Source: Verrucomicrobiales bacterium (GTDB taxonomy: Bacteria > Verrucomicrobiota > Verrucomicrobiia > Limisphaerales > UBA11358). Taken from it: 64,000 nucleotides of DNA. Below, one piece after another: positions 57,002 to 64,000 of the stretch. The stretch is taken from positions 1-64,000 of the forward strand of contig JAQTQB010000001.1 of the NCBI GenBank assembly GCA_028712475.1, read 5' to 3'. The notes beneath the pieces are model-generated. The model saw only the letters and a list, made by a program, of their open reading frames with translations. It searched no databases and was not told where the DNA came from. Both the position numbers and the translations under genes were made by a program. How positions within the stretch are numbered: position 1 is the first letter of the stretch; every line of letters begins with the position of its first letter.

Positions 57002-57892
57002 TCACGGCACCACCACGCGCAGCTTTTCGCGCTCGAGGACAAACGTCACGGGCAGTTTTCCCACCCATTCCCCGTCCAGTTCAAACGCCGCCGGCATTTC
57101 GCTCGTCAGTTCAAAGGTTGCGGCGCTCAAATGTTGCACGGCGTTCGCGGGCAGTTTTCCGCGCAGCAGCAGTCCCGGCGCACAGCACAGCAGCGTCCAC
57201 CAGTTGACGCGCGGCAGCACGCAGATGTCCAGCACCCCGTCGCACAGATCCGCCTGCGGCAGGATCGCGAACGACCCGCCGTAAAGCCGTCCGTTCCCGA
57301 CCAGCACGAGTTCGCCCGTCGCGCCTTGCCCGTTTGCGCGCACGATGATCTGCGGTTTTTTCTCACGAAGCGCTTTCAGCCCGGCGATGACGTAGGCGAG
57401 CGGCCCGACCTGCTTCTTGTGCTGCCAGTCCACCAGTTCAATCGCCCGCGCGTCCAGTCCCGCGCCGGCGAGCTGGCAGAAGTATCGTTTTTGTAAAACG
57501 CCGTCCACGGAAAATCCCACGCGCGGCAGGTCAATTTTCAGTTCGCGCCCGCGCTGCAAAACTTCCCACGCCCGCTCGACCTTCAAGGGAATTTTCAGTT
57601 CACGGGCAAACACATTCACCGTGCCAAGCGGCAGCACGCCAAGCCGCGCGCGGGCGAAACCATCCGGCGCATCGCCGATGCCGTTAAGCGCTTCGTTGAC
57701 CGTGCCATCGCCGCCCGCCGCCACGATCAGATCGAATCCGTCCATCACAGCTTCCTTGGCGAGCCGCCGCGCGTCGCCCGCCGTCGTGGTGGCCTTGAGC
57801 GCGCATTGCGCGCCGATGGCGTCAAGCTGGCGGCGAAAGCGCCGGGCCTTGTCGCCGCGGGCCGCCGGATTGAAAATCACGCACGTTGACAC
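57002..57892 (-). CDS. diacylglycerol/sphingoid-base kinase family protein (YegS-like)
   Basis: Lipid kinase of 296 residues. The N-terminus CVIFNPAARGDKARRFRRQL, the ATP-site LIVAAGGDGTVNEALNGIGD, LGVLPLGTVNVFARELKIP and the later GAGLDARAIELVDWQHKKQV with VLVGNGRLYGGSFAILPQAD are complete, and the D-G-x-L-D-I motif (CDGVLDICVLP) is present. The C-terminal beta part ends FELDGEWVGKLPVTFVLERE. Such enzymes phosphorylate diacylglycerol or related lipids in lipid recycling. The start is GTG at 57892. A short fragment resembling it lies 500 bases further along. Confidence 0.9.
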   Translation of the reverse strand: MSTCVIFNPAARGDKARRFRRQLDAIGAQCALKATTTAGDARRLAKEAVMDGFDLIVAAGGDGTVNEALNGIGDAPDGFARARLGVLPLGTVNVFARELKIPLKVERAWEVLQRGRELKIDLPRVGFSVDGVLQKRYFCQLAGAGLDARAIELVDWQHKKQVGPLAYVIAGLKALREKKPQIIVRANGQGATGELVLVGNGRLYGGSFAILPQADLCDGVLDICVLPRVNWWTLLCCAPGLLLRGKLPANAVQHLSAATFELTSEMPAAFELDGEWVGKLPVTFVLEREKLRVVVP

Positions 57893-57964
57893 GCGCGCAT
57901 GATTTTGGCGGCGGGCTGGTTAGTCGAGGAGAAAGCAATCCTTGCGGATGGCGATTTAAATTCG

Positions 57965-58085
57965 GAGCGCGGCTGTGTGCGTAGCACCAGCCGCAGCACT
58001 TGCGAATGTTTTGGGACTTCGGATTCATCCGACCCCGCTTTGTTTGCCGACAAGCTGCGGCTGGTCTCCAACACAGCCGCGCTCT
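57965..58085. repeat. GCGCGGCTGTGTGCG-type inverted repeat
   Basis: GAGCGCGGCTGTGTGCGTAG with CACCAGCCGCAGC, and GCTGCGGCTGGTCTCCAACA with CAGCCGCGCTC, form a long imperfect palindrome in the divergent gap before the GrpE-like gene. Relative of 41734-41803. Confidence 0.82.
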
Positions 58086-58150
58086 ATTTGAGGCGGGACG
58101 CTACCGGCGTTTGCTTGCGCTAAGCACGCATTTCCGCAAAACTTGACACG

Positions 58151-58990
58151 ATGAATGACGTGACGAATTACAAGGTTCCCAAGTGGCCGTTTTTTCTGGC
58201 CGACGCGCTGCTGATGTTCTTCGCCTATTATTATGTCCTGCACGCGGCGCTGCCGATTCATCACTGGGAAATCGCCGCCGGCTGCGTCACCCTCGGGGCC
58301 TTGCTCGGTGTGCTCCCGTATTATCTGGATTATCGCGCGACGGGAAAAGCCCTTGAAGCCGATGCCCTCGGCGCGGTCGCGGGAAAATTTCAGGACGTGA
58401 AAATGCTGGTCGCCCAGATCGGTTCTGCCTCGAGCCAATGGGCGATCATCCAGGAGGCGGTGCAGACGGAATCCGGCAAGACCGCCGCCATCGCCAAGGA
58501 CATCGCTGAAAAGATGACCGAGGAAGTCCGGCGGTTCTCCGAGTTCATGCAGAAGATGAACGACAACGAGAAGTCCACGCTGCGGCTGGAGGTTGAAAAG
58601 TTGCGCCGCTCCGAGGGCGAATGGCTGCAGATGCTCGTGCGCATCCTCGATCATGTTTTCGCGCTGCACACCGGCGCCGTCCGCACCGGCGACCAGCGGT
58701 TCATCGAACCCATCACGAATTTTCAGAACGCCTGCCGCGACACCGTGCGTCGTCTCGGCCTCACGCCGTTTGTCGCCGAGCCGGACGAACTGTTCGACGC
58801 CGAACGGCATCAACTGGCGGGCAAGCCGGAAAAAGTTCCAAATGGCGCGGTCGTCAGCGAAACCATCGGCGCCGGCTACACGTTTCAGGGAAAGCTCCTG
58901 CGCCCCGCCATCGTGCGCCTGCACGAAGCAAAGGTTCCGGCCGCAAAACCGGCGCAGGAAGAAAACGCGGCCGATGAACTGCCGCTCTAA
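58151..58990 (+). CDS. membrane-anchored protein with GrpE-like C-terminal domain
   Basis: A 279-residue protein with two N-terminal membrane helices (PFFLADALLMFFAYYYVLHA and WEIAAGCVTLGALLGVLPYY), a long coiled coil (about 80-175) and a C-terminal part that resembles the beta domain of the nucleotide exchange factor GrpE: DTVRRLGLTPFVAEPDELFD, AERHQLAG, then VVSETIGAGYTFQGKLLRPA-IVRLHE. The coiled coil before it matches GrpE's overall design, but canonical GrpE has no membrane anchor. Its partner could be a DnaK-type chaperone; none is in the window. Convergent with the helicase gene by four bases. Confidence 0.75.
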   Translation: MNDVTNYKVPKWPFFLADALLMFFAYYYVLHAALPIHHWEIAAGCVTLGALLGVLPYYLDYRATGKALEADALGAVAGKFQDVKMLVAQIGSASSQWAIIQEAVQTESGKTAAIAKDIAEKMTEEVRRFSEFMQKMNDNEKSTLRLEVEKLRRSEGEWLQMLVRILDHVFALHTGAVRTGDQRFIEPITNFQNACRDTVRRLGLTPFVAEPDELFDAERHQLAGKPEKVPNGAVVSETIGAGYTFQGKLLRPAIVRLHEAKVPAAKPAQEENAADELPL

Positions 58991-61900
58991 TCAGCGCAAT
59001 CCACGCTCTCCGTCCGCTGCGCCGATAAAAAGTGCAGCCAGCAATTCGTGACCGGCTTGGAATAAATCCTCCCCAGCGCGCTGGCATAAAGTTTTAATTG
59101 TGGCGAATAGAGTTTTATTTTCGCCGGTAAATCGCCCGCGCCGGCTTCGTCCGTCTTGAAATCCACCAGCCAGATTTCCCGTGGCAGCAGCACGACCAGA
59201 TCCGCCACGCCCTGCACGACGACAAATTCATTTGAGGCAAGGATGCCGTGCTGCGGCGTCCCGTCGTCGCAGCGCGACGACCCCACCAACTTGTCCAATT
59301 CGTTCAGTCTAAACTTCGCAGTGAACGCCAGCTCGCGCTTCACGCTCGTAGCCTGCTGCCGGATTTTTTGACCGGCATCAGAATTCCAAAACGCAGCGAC
59401 CGCCTTCAAATTCAAGGCTCCACGCTCGTCCGCCGACAAAACCCTCTGCCGTTCCAGCCGCAGAGCCTCGGCTTCGAGCGCGGTCACTCCGCCGGTTTTT
59501 TCAAGCGAAACGTGCTGGAGAAACTTGTGGTGCGCCGTGCCAGCATCCGCCGCATTCAATTTCGGATTTCGGATTTCGGATTTCGGATTTTGGCCCGGTG
59601 GGGCGGGCACCCTCGCGAGCCGTCTTCCTGAAAATTGAAAATTGAAAACTGGCTCTGCCTCGTCATCCAGCTCATCTGATGCCTGCCGCCGCAAGGCCGT
59701 CACCGAAGATTTGGCGGCGCGTTCCGTCGCTGCTTGTTGTGGATATACCCAACCCAAAACCGCGCGCAGTTTTTTCACAGTCGCCTCGTCGAGCGCCGTT
59801 GTGTCCCCGTAGCAGCCGACGTGAGGAGGCTCTGGCTTTTCTTTTGTTTGAGCCTCGTCACCTCGGCTGCTACGAACTGGATCGCCGCCAAGTTCCACGT
59901 CCTCCACAATCCGCCAGCGCAACAACGGCGTTTCACCTTCCTTCTCATTTTGAATTTTGAATTTTGAATTTTGAACCTGCCGTTGCGCGAACCAAATTCC
60001 CAGCCAGTCCGCGTAACTTTTCGCCGCCAGAATTTTTTGTTCCGTGACCGTGCCGGTTTCCTGCCATTGCTCCGTCCATTTTTTCTCCGAGACGCTGCCC
60101 GTCAAAATCAGCGTGTCGCGCGCTCGCGTCATCGCGACGTAAAGCAGCCGCAATTCTTCGCCCGCCTGCTCGCGGCGCTGATGCCGCTGCGCGAGCCAGT
60201 GCGGCAGGCTCGGATAACGCCGCCCGGTGTGCGGCGGCTTCACCTTGGGGCAAAGCCCGAATTCCTCGTCAAAAATGATTTCGCCGCGCAGGTCTTGAGT
60301 GTTGAACGGCTTCGCCAGGTCGGCGATGGCCACGACGGGAAATTCCAGGCCCTTGCTCTGGTGGATGCTCATCAGGCGCACGGCATTTTCATCCGGCGTT
60401 GCCGCGACCTCCGGCTCCGCCTCCGCCTCGCGCTGCGCCTCGATGAATTTCAGAAAGCGGAACAATCCCTGCCGCTGAAACTGGTCAAACTTCTGCGCGA
60501 GATTCAAAAACCTCCCGACGTTCGCGTGCCGCTGCAATCCGCGCGAGCGCGATTTCAGCCAGTCGTCATAATGTGTTTCCGCCAGCACCTGTTCCAGACA
60601 GCGCGACAACGACGCCTGCCGCGCCAGCTTCCGCCAGCGCGCGAACCGCTCAAGAAATTTTGAAACTTTCCCCGCCGCCGCATTTTTAATTTTTAATTTT
60701 TCATTTTGAATTGCATTGAGCGCCGTCCAAAAATGTTCGCGCGACACGGTGAGACGGATGGCCGCCAGTTCATCCAGCGACAAACCGACGAGCGGCGAAC
60801 GCAGCACGGCGATGCACGGGACGTCCTGCAACGGATTGTCGAGCAGTTGCAGCAGGCTCAAGAGGTCGGCAATCTCGCTGCTGTCGTAAAATCCGCCGCG
60901 CGCGATGACCAGCGGCACGCCTGCGTGCTCAAATTCCATCGCATAAATCTCCGACTTGCCCGACATCGCGCGCAGCAGCACCGCCATGTCGCGCCATTCT
61001 ACGGCGCGGAAGATTTTATCTTTATCATCCCAAATCTCATGTTTCTCCGCCCGCAACTCTTTCAACCGCGCTGCGAGTAACCGCGCTTCCTTTTCCGTCT
61101 CGCCCAAGTCCGCCGGCTCATCTGCGCCGGATTCCTCGTCCGGTTCGGAAGATTCGTTACGTCCGGCTTTGAGGCGTAACAGCAGTTCCGTTCGCGGCGA
61201 AGCATCTTTCGCAACGCTGAAACCGGGGCGAGTTTCCGGCGAACCAAATTTCAATTGCGCCTCCTCGTCGTATTCCACGCCGCCAAGCTCCTTGCGCATG
61301 AGCGGCGCGAAAACGGAATTCACGAAATTAAGCAATGATTCGCGGCTCCGGAAGTTTTCGGAAAGCGGAATCACCCGACCGTTTTCGCCGTGCCAGATCT
61401 TCGAGTAATCGCGGAAGATTTTTGGATCAGCGAGCCGGAAACGGTAAATGCTCTGCTTCACGTCACCGACTAGAAACCGGTTGCCCACGGGCGCATTTTT
61501 TCCTTCTCCCTCTCCTCCCAAAAGGAGGAGAGGGTCGGGGTGAGGAGGTAGATTGTTCGCGAGTTCAGCACCCCTCACCCCAGCCCTCTCCCCGCTTGGG
61601 CGGGGCGAGGGAGAAAAGGCATTGCGTGAAAGCGCAGCAATGATCTTGTCCTGCGCGGCGTTGATGTCCTGATATTCGTCCACGAAAACGAAGCTCAATT
61701 TATTCCGCCATGTTTCGGCAGTGGCCGTTGGTTTGTCAGCGGCAAAATCCCAAAGCAATTTCAGGGCGAACTGTTCAAGGTCGTGAAAATCCAGCACGCC
61801 GTCGGCGCGTTTGCGGTCGGAAAATTTTCCGGCGAATTCTTCCGCGAGCCGCAGCAGGGTTTCCATGTGGCCCCGAACCCAGTTCCAGTCTTCCGTGAGC

Positions 61901-62919
61901 GGATCAGTGCCGTTTTTGACCGGCGCAAGCGCGGCGAGGAAGGCGGCTTCGTCGAACAAATCTTCCAGCGGTTTGCGCAGAACGGTTTTGCGCTTTGCGG
62001 GCCAGTTGCCGTCGGCGGAGATGATTTGCTCCAGAACTTCCGCCTCCATTTCGCGGGTGTAGCGTCGGCGCTGTGCGCCGATATGGTCGAGCCGGAGGCT
62101 CGACGCTACACCGCTTTCTAAGCGCGCTAATATCCCTGCCAATTCAGCGGCTTTCTCGTTTCCGCCTTTTAGATTTTCCAGAACCGGCAGCCATTCGTTG
62201 CGCCAGTCTTCAATCGCGGTGAGCAGCAGGTGTCGCCAGTCGGCGGGTTCGGCGGCGGAGAATTTTTGGATTTGCTCCGCGAGCCAGCCGGCGGCAGCGG
62301 GACGTGTTTGCGAATAGTTGTGCAGGCGCAGGATGAGCGCGCGGATTTTTTCGTCGCGACCGCCGCCGTGGATTTGGATCAGGTTTTTGACGGCGATGGA
62401 AAATTCATCTTCGCCGGCATAATGCGCTTGAAATTGTTCGTCCAGCGTTTCGTTGGCAAGCTGGCGGGCCTCGCCTTCGTCAAGGATGGCGAGCTGCGGG
62501 TCGAGGCCAAGCTCGTGGAAATGTTCGCGCACCAGGCGCAGGCAAAAACTGTGGAGCGTGCCGATGTGCGCGATGTCGAAGAGCGCGAGCTGGCTTCGCC
62601 AGAAGTTGAGGGTTGACCCGTCTTCGCCCTGCTTCGACGCGGCAAGTGGTTGAGAGTTGAGGGAAGCGTCCTGTGTCCTGGCTTCAATCGCGCGACGGAG
62701 GCGCTGGCGCATTTCGGCGGCGGCGGCCTCGGTGAACGTGACGATGAGCAGTTTGTCGAGCGACGCGCGTTCACGTTCGAGGCAATCAAGACAGCGGGCG
62801 ACGAGCGTCTTGGTCTTGCCGGTGCCGGCACCGGCCATGACGAGGACGTTGCCGCGCGCGGCGACCGCCTGCCGTTGGGACGGCGTGAGCGAATCGTTTT
62901 GGGTGCGCGAGGGTTCCAT
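58987..62919 (-). CDS. UvrD-family helicase-nuclease (AddA-like) with several repeat-derived inserts
   Basis: ATP-dependent DNA helicase with a C-terminal nuclease, 1310 residues. Motifs: LTPSQRQAVAARGNVLVMAG with GAGTGKTKTLVAR (Q and I), LLIVTFTEAAAAEMRQRL (Ia), FVFVDEYQDINAAQD (II), VGDVKQSIYRFRLADPKIF (III), IHQSKGLEFPVVAIADL (V), LYVAMTRARDTLILTG (VI), and the nuclease GVADLVVLLPREIWLVDFKT with YSPQLKLYASALG. No AddB gene is adjacent. At least six in-frame segments come from dispersed repeats (about residues 269-287, 435-474, 736-745, 983-991, 1016-1038, 1109-1120). It may act in double-strand break repair. Confidence 0.9.
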   Translation of the reverse strand: MEPSRTQNDSLTPSQRQAVAARGNVLVMAGAGTGKTKTLVARCLDCLERERASLDKLLIVTFTEAAAAEMRQRLRRAIEARTQDASLNSQPLAASKQGEDGSTLNFWRSQLALFDIAHIGTLHSFCLRLVREHFHELGLDPQLAILDEGEARQLANETLDEQFQAHYAGEDEFSIAVKNLIQIHGGGRDEKIRALILRLHNYSQTRPAAAGWLAEQIQKFSAAEPADWRHLLLTAIEDWRNEWLPVLENLKGGNEKAAELAGILARLESGVASSLRLDHIGAQRRRYTREMEAEVLEQIISADGNWPAKRKTVLRKPLEDLFDEAAFLAALAPVKNGTDPLTEDWNWVRGHMETLLRLAEEFAGKFSDRKRADGVLDFHDLEQFALKLLWDFAADKPTATAETWRNKLSFVFVDEYQDINAAQDKIIAALSRNAFSPSPRPSGERAGVRGAELANNLPPHPDPLLLLGGEGEGKNAPVGNRFLVGDVKQSIYRFRLADPKIFRDYSKIWHGENGRVIPLSENFRSRESLLNFVNSVFAPLMRKELGGVEYDEEAQLKFGSPETRPGFSVAKDASPRTELLLRLKAGRNESSEPDEESGADEPADLGETEKEARLLAARLKELRAEKHEIWDDKDKIFRAVEWRDMAVLLRAMSGKSEIYAMEFEHAGVPLVIARGGFYDSSEIADLLSLLQLLDNPLQDVPCIAVLRSPLVGLSLDELAAIRLTVSREHFWTALNAIQNEKLKIKNAAAGKVSKFLERFARWRKLARQASLSRCLEQVLAETHYDDWLKSRSRGLQRHANVGRFLNLAQKFDQFQRQGLFRFLKFIEAQREAEAEPEVAATPDENAVRLMSIHQSKGLEFPVVAIADLAKPFNTQDLRGEIIFDEEFGLCPKVKPPHTGRRYPSLPHWLAQRHQRREQAGEELRLLYVAMTRARDTLILTGSVSEKKWTEQWQETGTVTEQKILAAKSYADWLGIWFAQRQVQNSKFKIQNEKEGETPLLRWRIVEDVELGGDPVRSSRGDEAQTKEKPEPPHVGCYGDTTALDEATVKKLRAVLGWVYPQQAATERAAKSSVTALRRQASDELDDEAEPVFNFQFSGRRLARVPAPPGQNPKSEIRNPKLNAADAGTAHHKFLQHVSLEKTGGVTALEAEALRLERQRVLSADERGALNLKAVAAFWNSDAGQKIRQQATSVKRELAFTAKFRLNELDKLVGSSRCDDGTPQHGILASNEFVVVQGVADLVVLLPREIWLVDFKTDEAGAGDLPAKIKLYSPQLKLYASALGRIYSKPVTNCWLHFLSAQRTESVDCAD
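59561..59593. repeat. iterated TTCGGATTTCGGA phrase in the helicase gene
   Basis: Four tandem units of about 8 bases, TTCGGATTTCGGATTTCGGA and on, encoding PKSEIRNPKLN on the minus strand. In frame and about 30 bases long. A similar phrase (GAAATCAGAAGCCCGAAGCC) ends the amidase gene. Confidence 0.85.
59630..59649. repeat. iterated GAAAATTGAAAATTG phrase in the helicase gene
   Basis: GAAAATTGAAAATTGAAAAC encodes VFNFQF on the minus strand, in frame in the linker before the nuclease domain. Confidence 0.7.
59809..59873. repeat. family A palindrome inside the helicase gene
   Basis: GTAGCAGCCGACGTGAGGAG plus GCTC and GAGCCTCGTCACCTCGGCTG plus CTAC; 65 bases with a T-rich loop. In frame; encodes VRSSRGDEAQTKEKPEPP. 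Confidence 0.93.
59948..59975. repeat. iterated TTTTGAATTTTGAA phrase in the helicase gene
   Basis: Three to four units of TTTTGAAT, encoding VQNSKFKIQNEK, in frame. Confidence 0.85.
60681..60712. repeat. TTTTTAATTTTTAATTTTTC phrase in the helicase gene
   Basis: AT-rich iterated stretch encoding AIQNEKLKIKNAAA in a helix linker. In frame. Confidence 0.75.
61503..61615. repeat. CCCTCACCC/CTCTCC-family inverted repeat inside the helicase gene
   Basis: CTTCTCCCTCTCCTCCCAAA with GGAGGAGAGGGTCGGGGTGA, then CCCCTCACCCCAGCCCTCTC with CCGCTTGGGCGGGGCGAGGG: the same family as 7575-7730 but compact. In frame; encodes SPSPRPSGERAGVRG ... HPDPLLLLGGEGEGK. Confidence 0.9.
62058..62112. repeat. TGTAGCGTCG-family palindrome inside the helicase gene
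   Basis: GTGTAGCGTCGGCGCTGTGC with GCC, and GAGCCGGAGGCTCGACGCTA with CACC. In frame; encodes GVASSLRLDHIGAQRRRYTR. Confidence 0.9.
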
Positions 62920-62960
62920 GCGGCGTTCGCAGGCTAACAGTGAAAGTGGGGAATGAAAAG

Positions 62961-63030
62961 AGGTGACGCAAATTACGCCAATTAACGCGAATTAAAATTC
63001 CATTCGCGATAATTCGTGAAATTCGTGTCA
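62961..63030. repeat. palindrome with GTGACGCAAATTACG arms
   Basis: GACGCAAATTACGCCAATTA and GATAATTCGTGAAATTCGTG with TC form a loose inverted repeat between the divergent helicase and radC genes, related to 5030-5114. Confidence 0.6.
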
Positions 63031-63075
63031 AAAATTCCGCGTGTGTTTGGCGGCGGGTTCGCTTACAACTTTTTC

Positions 63076-63789
63076 ATGGCAGACAGTTTGCGCCTCAAAG
63101 ACCAGCCCGTGAGCGAGCGGCCGCGCGAACGGCTCGTGGCGCGCGGGCCGGATGCGCTCACGCACGCGGAGCTGATTGCGATCCTGCTGCGGACGGGGCT
63201 GAAAGGCGCGAACGTGGTGCAGGTGGGGCAGAATCTGTTGAAGAAATTCGACAACTCCCTGAACGCGCTGGCGAAGGCGAAGGTTGACGAGTTGAAACAG
63301 GTTCCCGGCGTCGGCCCGGACAAGGCGGCGACGCTGGCGGCGGCATTCGCGCTCGCCAAACGCATGGAGGAGGAGCGCCGCGGGGATTCGCCGGTGCTGG
63401 ACAATCCGGCGACGGTGGTGAGCTTCATGCGCGAGACGAACCGGCTGAAAAATGTGGAGTCGTTTCAGGCGCTGCTGCTGAACACGCGCAAGCGGCTGAT
63501 CCGCGTGGAAGAAATTTCGGACGGGACGCTGGACACGATTCTGGTGCATCCGCGCGAGGTGTTCCGCGCGGCGATCGTGGCGAACGCGGCGGGAATTGTC
63601 CTCGTCCACAATCATCCGAGCGGCGATCCGACGCCGAGCGAGGCGGACATCAAGGTGACGCGGGATCTGATCCGCGCCGGGCAGCTTTTGAAGATCGAGG
63701 TGGTGGATCACGTCATCATCGGCCGCGCGACGGCGGAGCGGGCGAAGGATTACTCGTCATTGCGCGAGCTGGGATATTTTTACGCGTGA
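63076..63789 (+). CDS. radC: RadC-family JAB-domain protein
   Basis: A 237-residue protein with an N-terminal helix-hairpin-helix region (SERPRERLVARGPDALTHAE with LIAILLRTG, VDELKQVPGVGPDKAATLAA) and a C-terminal JAB/MPN metal site: IVLVHNHPSGDPTPSEADIK (H-x-H-P-S-G-D). The conserved E earlier (RVEEISDG) is also in place. RadC proteins were once tied to recombination repair; their true role is unknown. ATG at 63076; the frame above derives from a repeat. Confidence 0.93.
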   Translation: MADSLRLKDQPVSERPRERLVARGPDALTHAELIAILLRTGLKGANVVQVGQNLLKKFDNSLNALAKAKVDELKQVPGVGPDKAATLAAAFALAKRMEEERRGDSPVLDNPATVVSFMRETNRLKNVESFQALLLNTRKRLIRVEEISDGTLDTILVHPREVFRAAIVANAAGIVLVHNHPSGDPTPSEADIKVTRDLIRAGQLLKIEVVDHVIIGRATAERAKDYSSLRELGYFYA

Positions 63790-63797
63790 AACAATTA

Positions 63798-63876
63798 ACC
63801 GCCGATGAACGCCGATGAATACGGATGGCCGAGCAAAATCATTTTCAATCTGTGTGAATCTGTGTGAATCTGTGGC
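63798..63876. repeat. short phrase repeat before lpxA
   Basis: ACCGCCGATGAACGCCGATG, then three tandem units of CTGTGTGAAT at 63850-63876. The same style of phrase occurs at 3970, 10620 and 32040 in other gaps. Confidence 0.7.
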
Positions 63877-63882
63877 CACAAA

Positions 63883-64000
63883 ATGATCCATCAGACCGCC
63901 ATCGTTCATCCGCAGGCGAAGCTGGACGCGACCGTTCAAGTCGGGCCGTATGCCGTGATTGACGCGGGCGTGGAGCTTTGCGCGCACTGCATTGTCGGGC
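63883..64000 (+). CDS. lpxA: acyl-[ACP]-UDP-N-acetylglucosamine O-acyltransferase LpxA, 5' part
   Basis: Start of the first enzyme of lipid A synthesis; only 39 codons lie in the window. IHQTAIVHPQAKLDATVQVG and PYAVIDAGVELCAHCIVG give the left-handed beta-helix hexapeptide rhythm and the H-P-x-A start of LpxA. ATG at 63883. The frame runs off the window end. Confidence 0.88.
   Translation, partial: MIHQTAIVHPQAKLDATVQVGPYAVIDAGVELCAHCIVG

Noticed and set aside
63850-63876. CTGTGTGAAT tandem units considered as an origin or regulatory iteron
   Set aside because: Only three units, part of a phrase repeated in other gaps; no DnaA boxes or replication genes nearby.

Overview
The window reads as a chromosomal segment of a Gram-negative, GC-rich bacterium, most probably a Verrucomicrobiota of the Pedosphaera/Limisphaerales type. 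This is inferred, not proven. The pointers are LPS genes (start of lpxA, an msbA-like exporter, a heptosyltransferase-like GT9), the futalosine menaquinone route (mqnA, mqnE with ubiA- and ubiX-type genes), a very large Ser/Thr kinase beside an ECF sigma factor, few clear Shine-Dalgarno sites, and a very dense load of short palindromic repeats. There is no rRNA, CRISPR array or prophage; one tRNA (Tyr) is present.

Layout. 0-10 kb: an IS transposase tail, a GT2 glycosyltransferase convergent with a flippase, an M20 deacylase, ftsY, a PHP phosphatase, a four-helix-bundle (IVP/S23-type) gene, nusB, a VOC protein, a PfkB kinase and a DUF433/DUF5615 toxin-antitoxin pair. 10-21 kb: a nucleotidyltransferase, mqnE-lipoprotein-mqnA, an ECF sigma factor and a 1283-residue kinase, ubiA, a second four-helix-bundle gene and ubiX. 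21-31 kb: an amidase overlapping an epimerase gene, a REP-associated (RAYT) transposase element, ogt, two tail-anchored proteins, a GH88 hydrolase split into an Ig-like domain, a GST-like protein and PIN-PhoH. 31-41 kb: rsfS-nadD, a fucosyltransferase-like protein, cstA, and a periplasmic molybdenum aldehyde oxidoreductase operon (mocA, FeS, Mo and FAD subunits, small Cys protein). 41.8-51.7 kb: a surface-glycan island with an APS-kinase-like protein, three sulfotransferases, several glycosyltransferases, an MsbA-like exporter and a DegT aminotransferase, which suggests sulfated glycans. 51.7-64 kb: class II aldolase, Hsp20, tRNA-Tyr, ffh, an HtrA-like protease, a DAG-kinase-family protein, a membrane-anchored GrpE-like protein, an AddA/UvrD helicase-nuclease, radC and the start of lpxA.

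The most striking signal is the repeat load. At least five palindromic families, plus short iterated phrases, lie between genes and also in frame inside genes. Affected proteins are MqnE, the kinase (five segments, one in the activation loop), Ogt, CstA and the AddA-type helicase (at least six segments). Repeat arms also supply stop codons of neighbouring genes. Both four-helix-bundle genes lie between inverted arms of such repeats, and the RAYT gene lies between 31-bp inverted arms next to a 90-bp copy of the 3' end of the epimerase gene. Together these suggest small gene-carrying palindromic cassettes and a repeat-driven remodelling of proteins.
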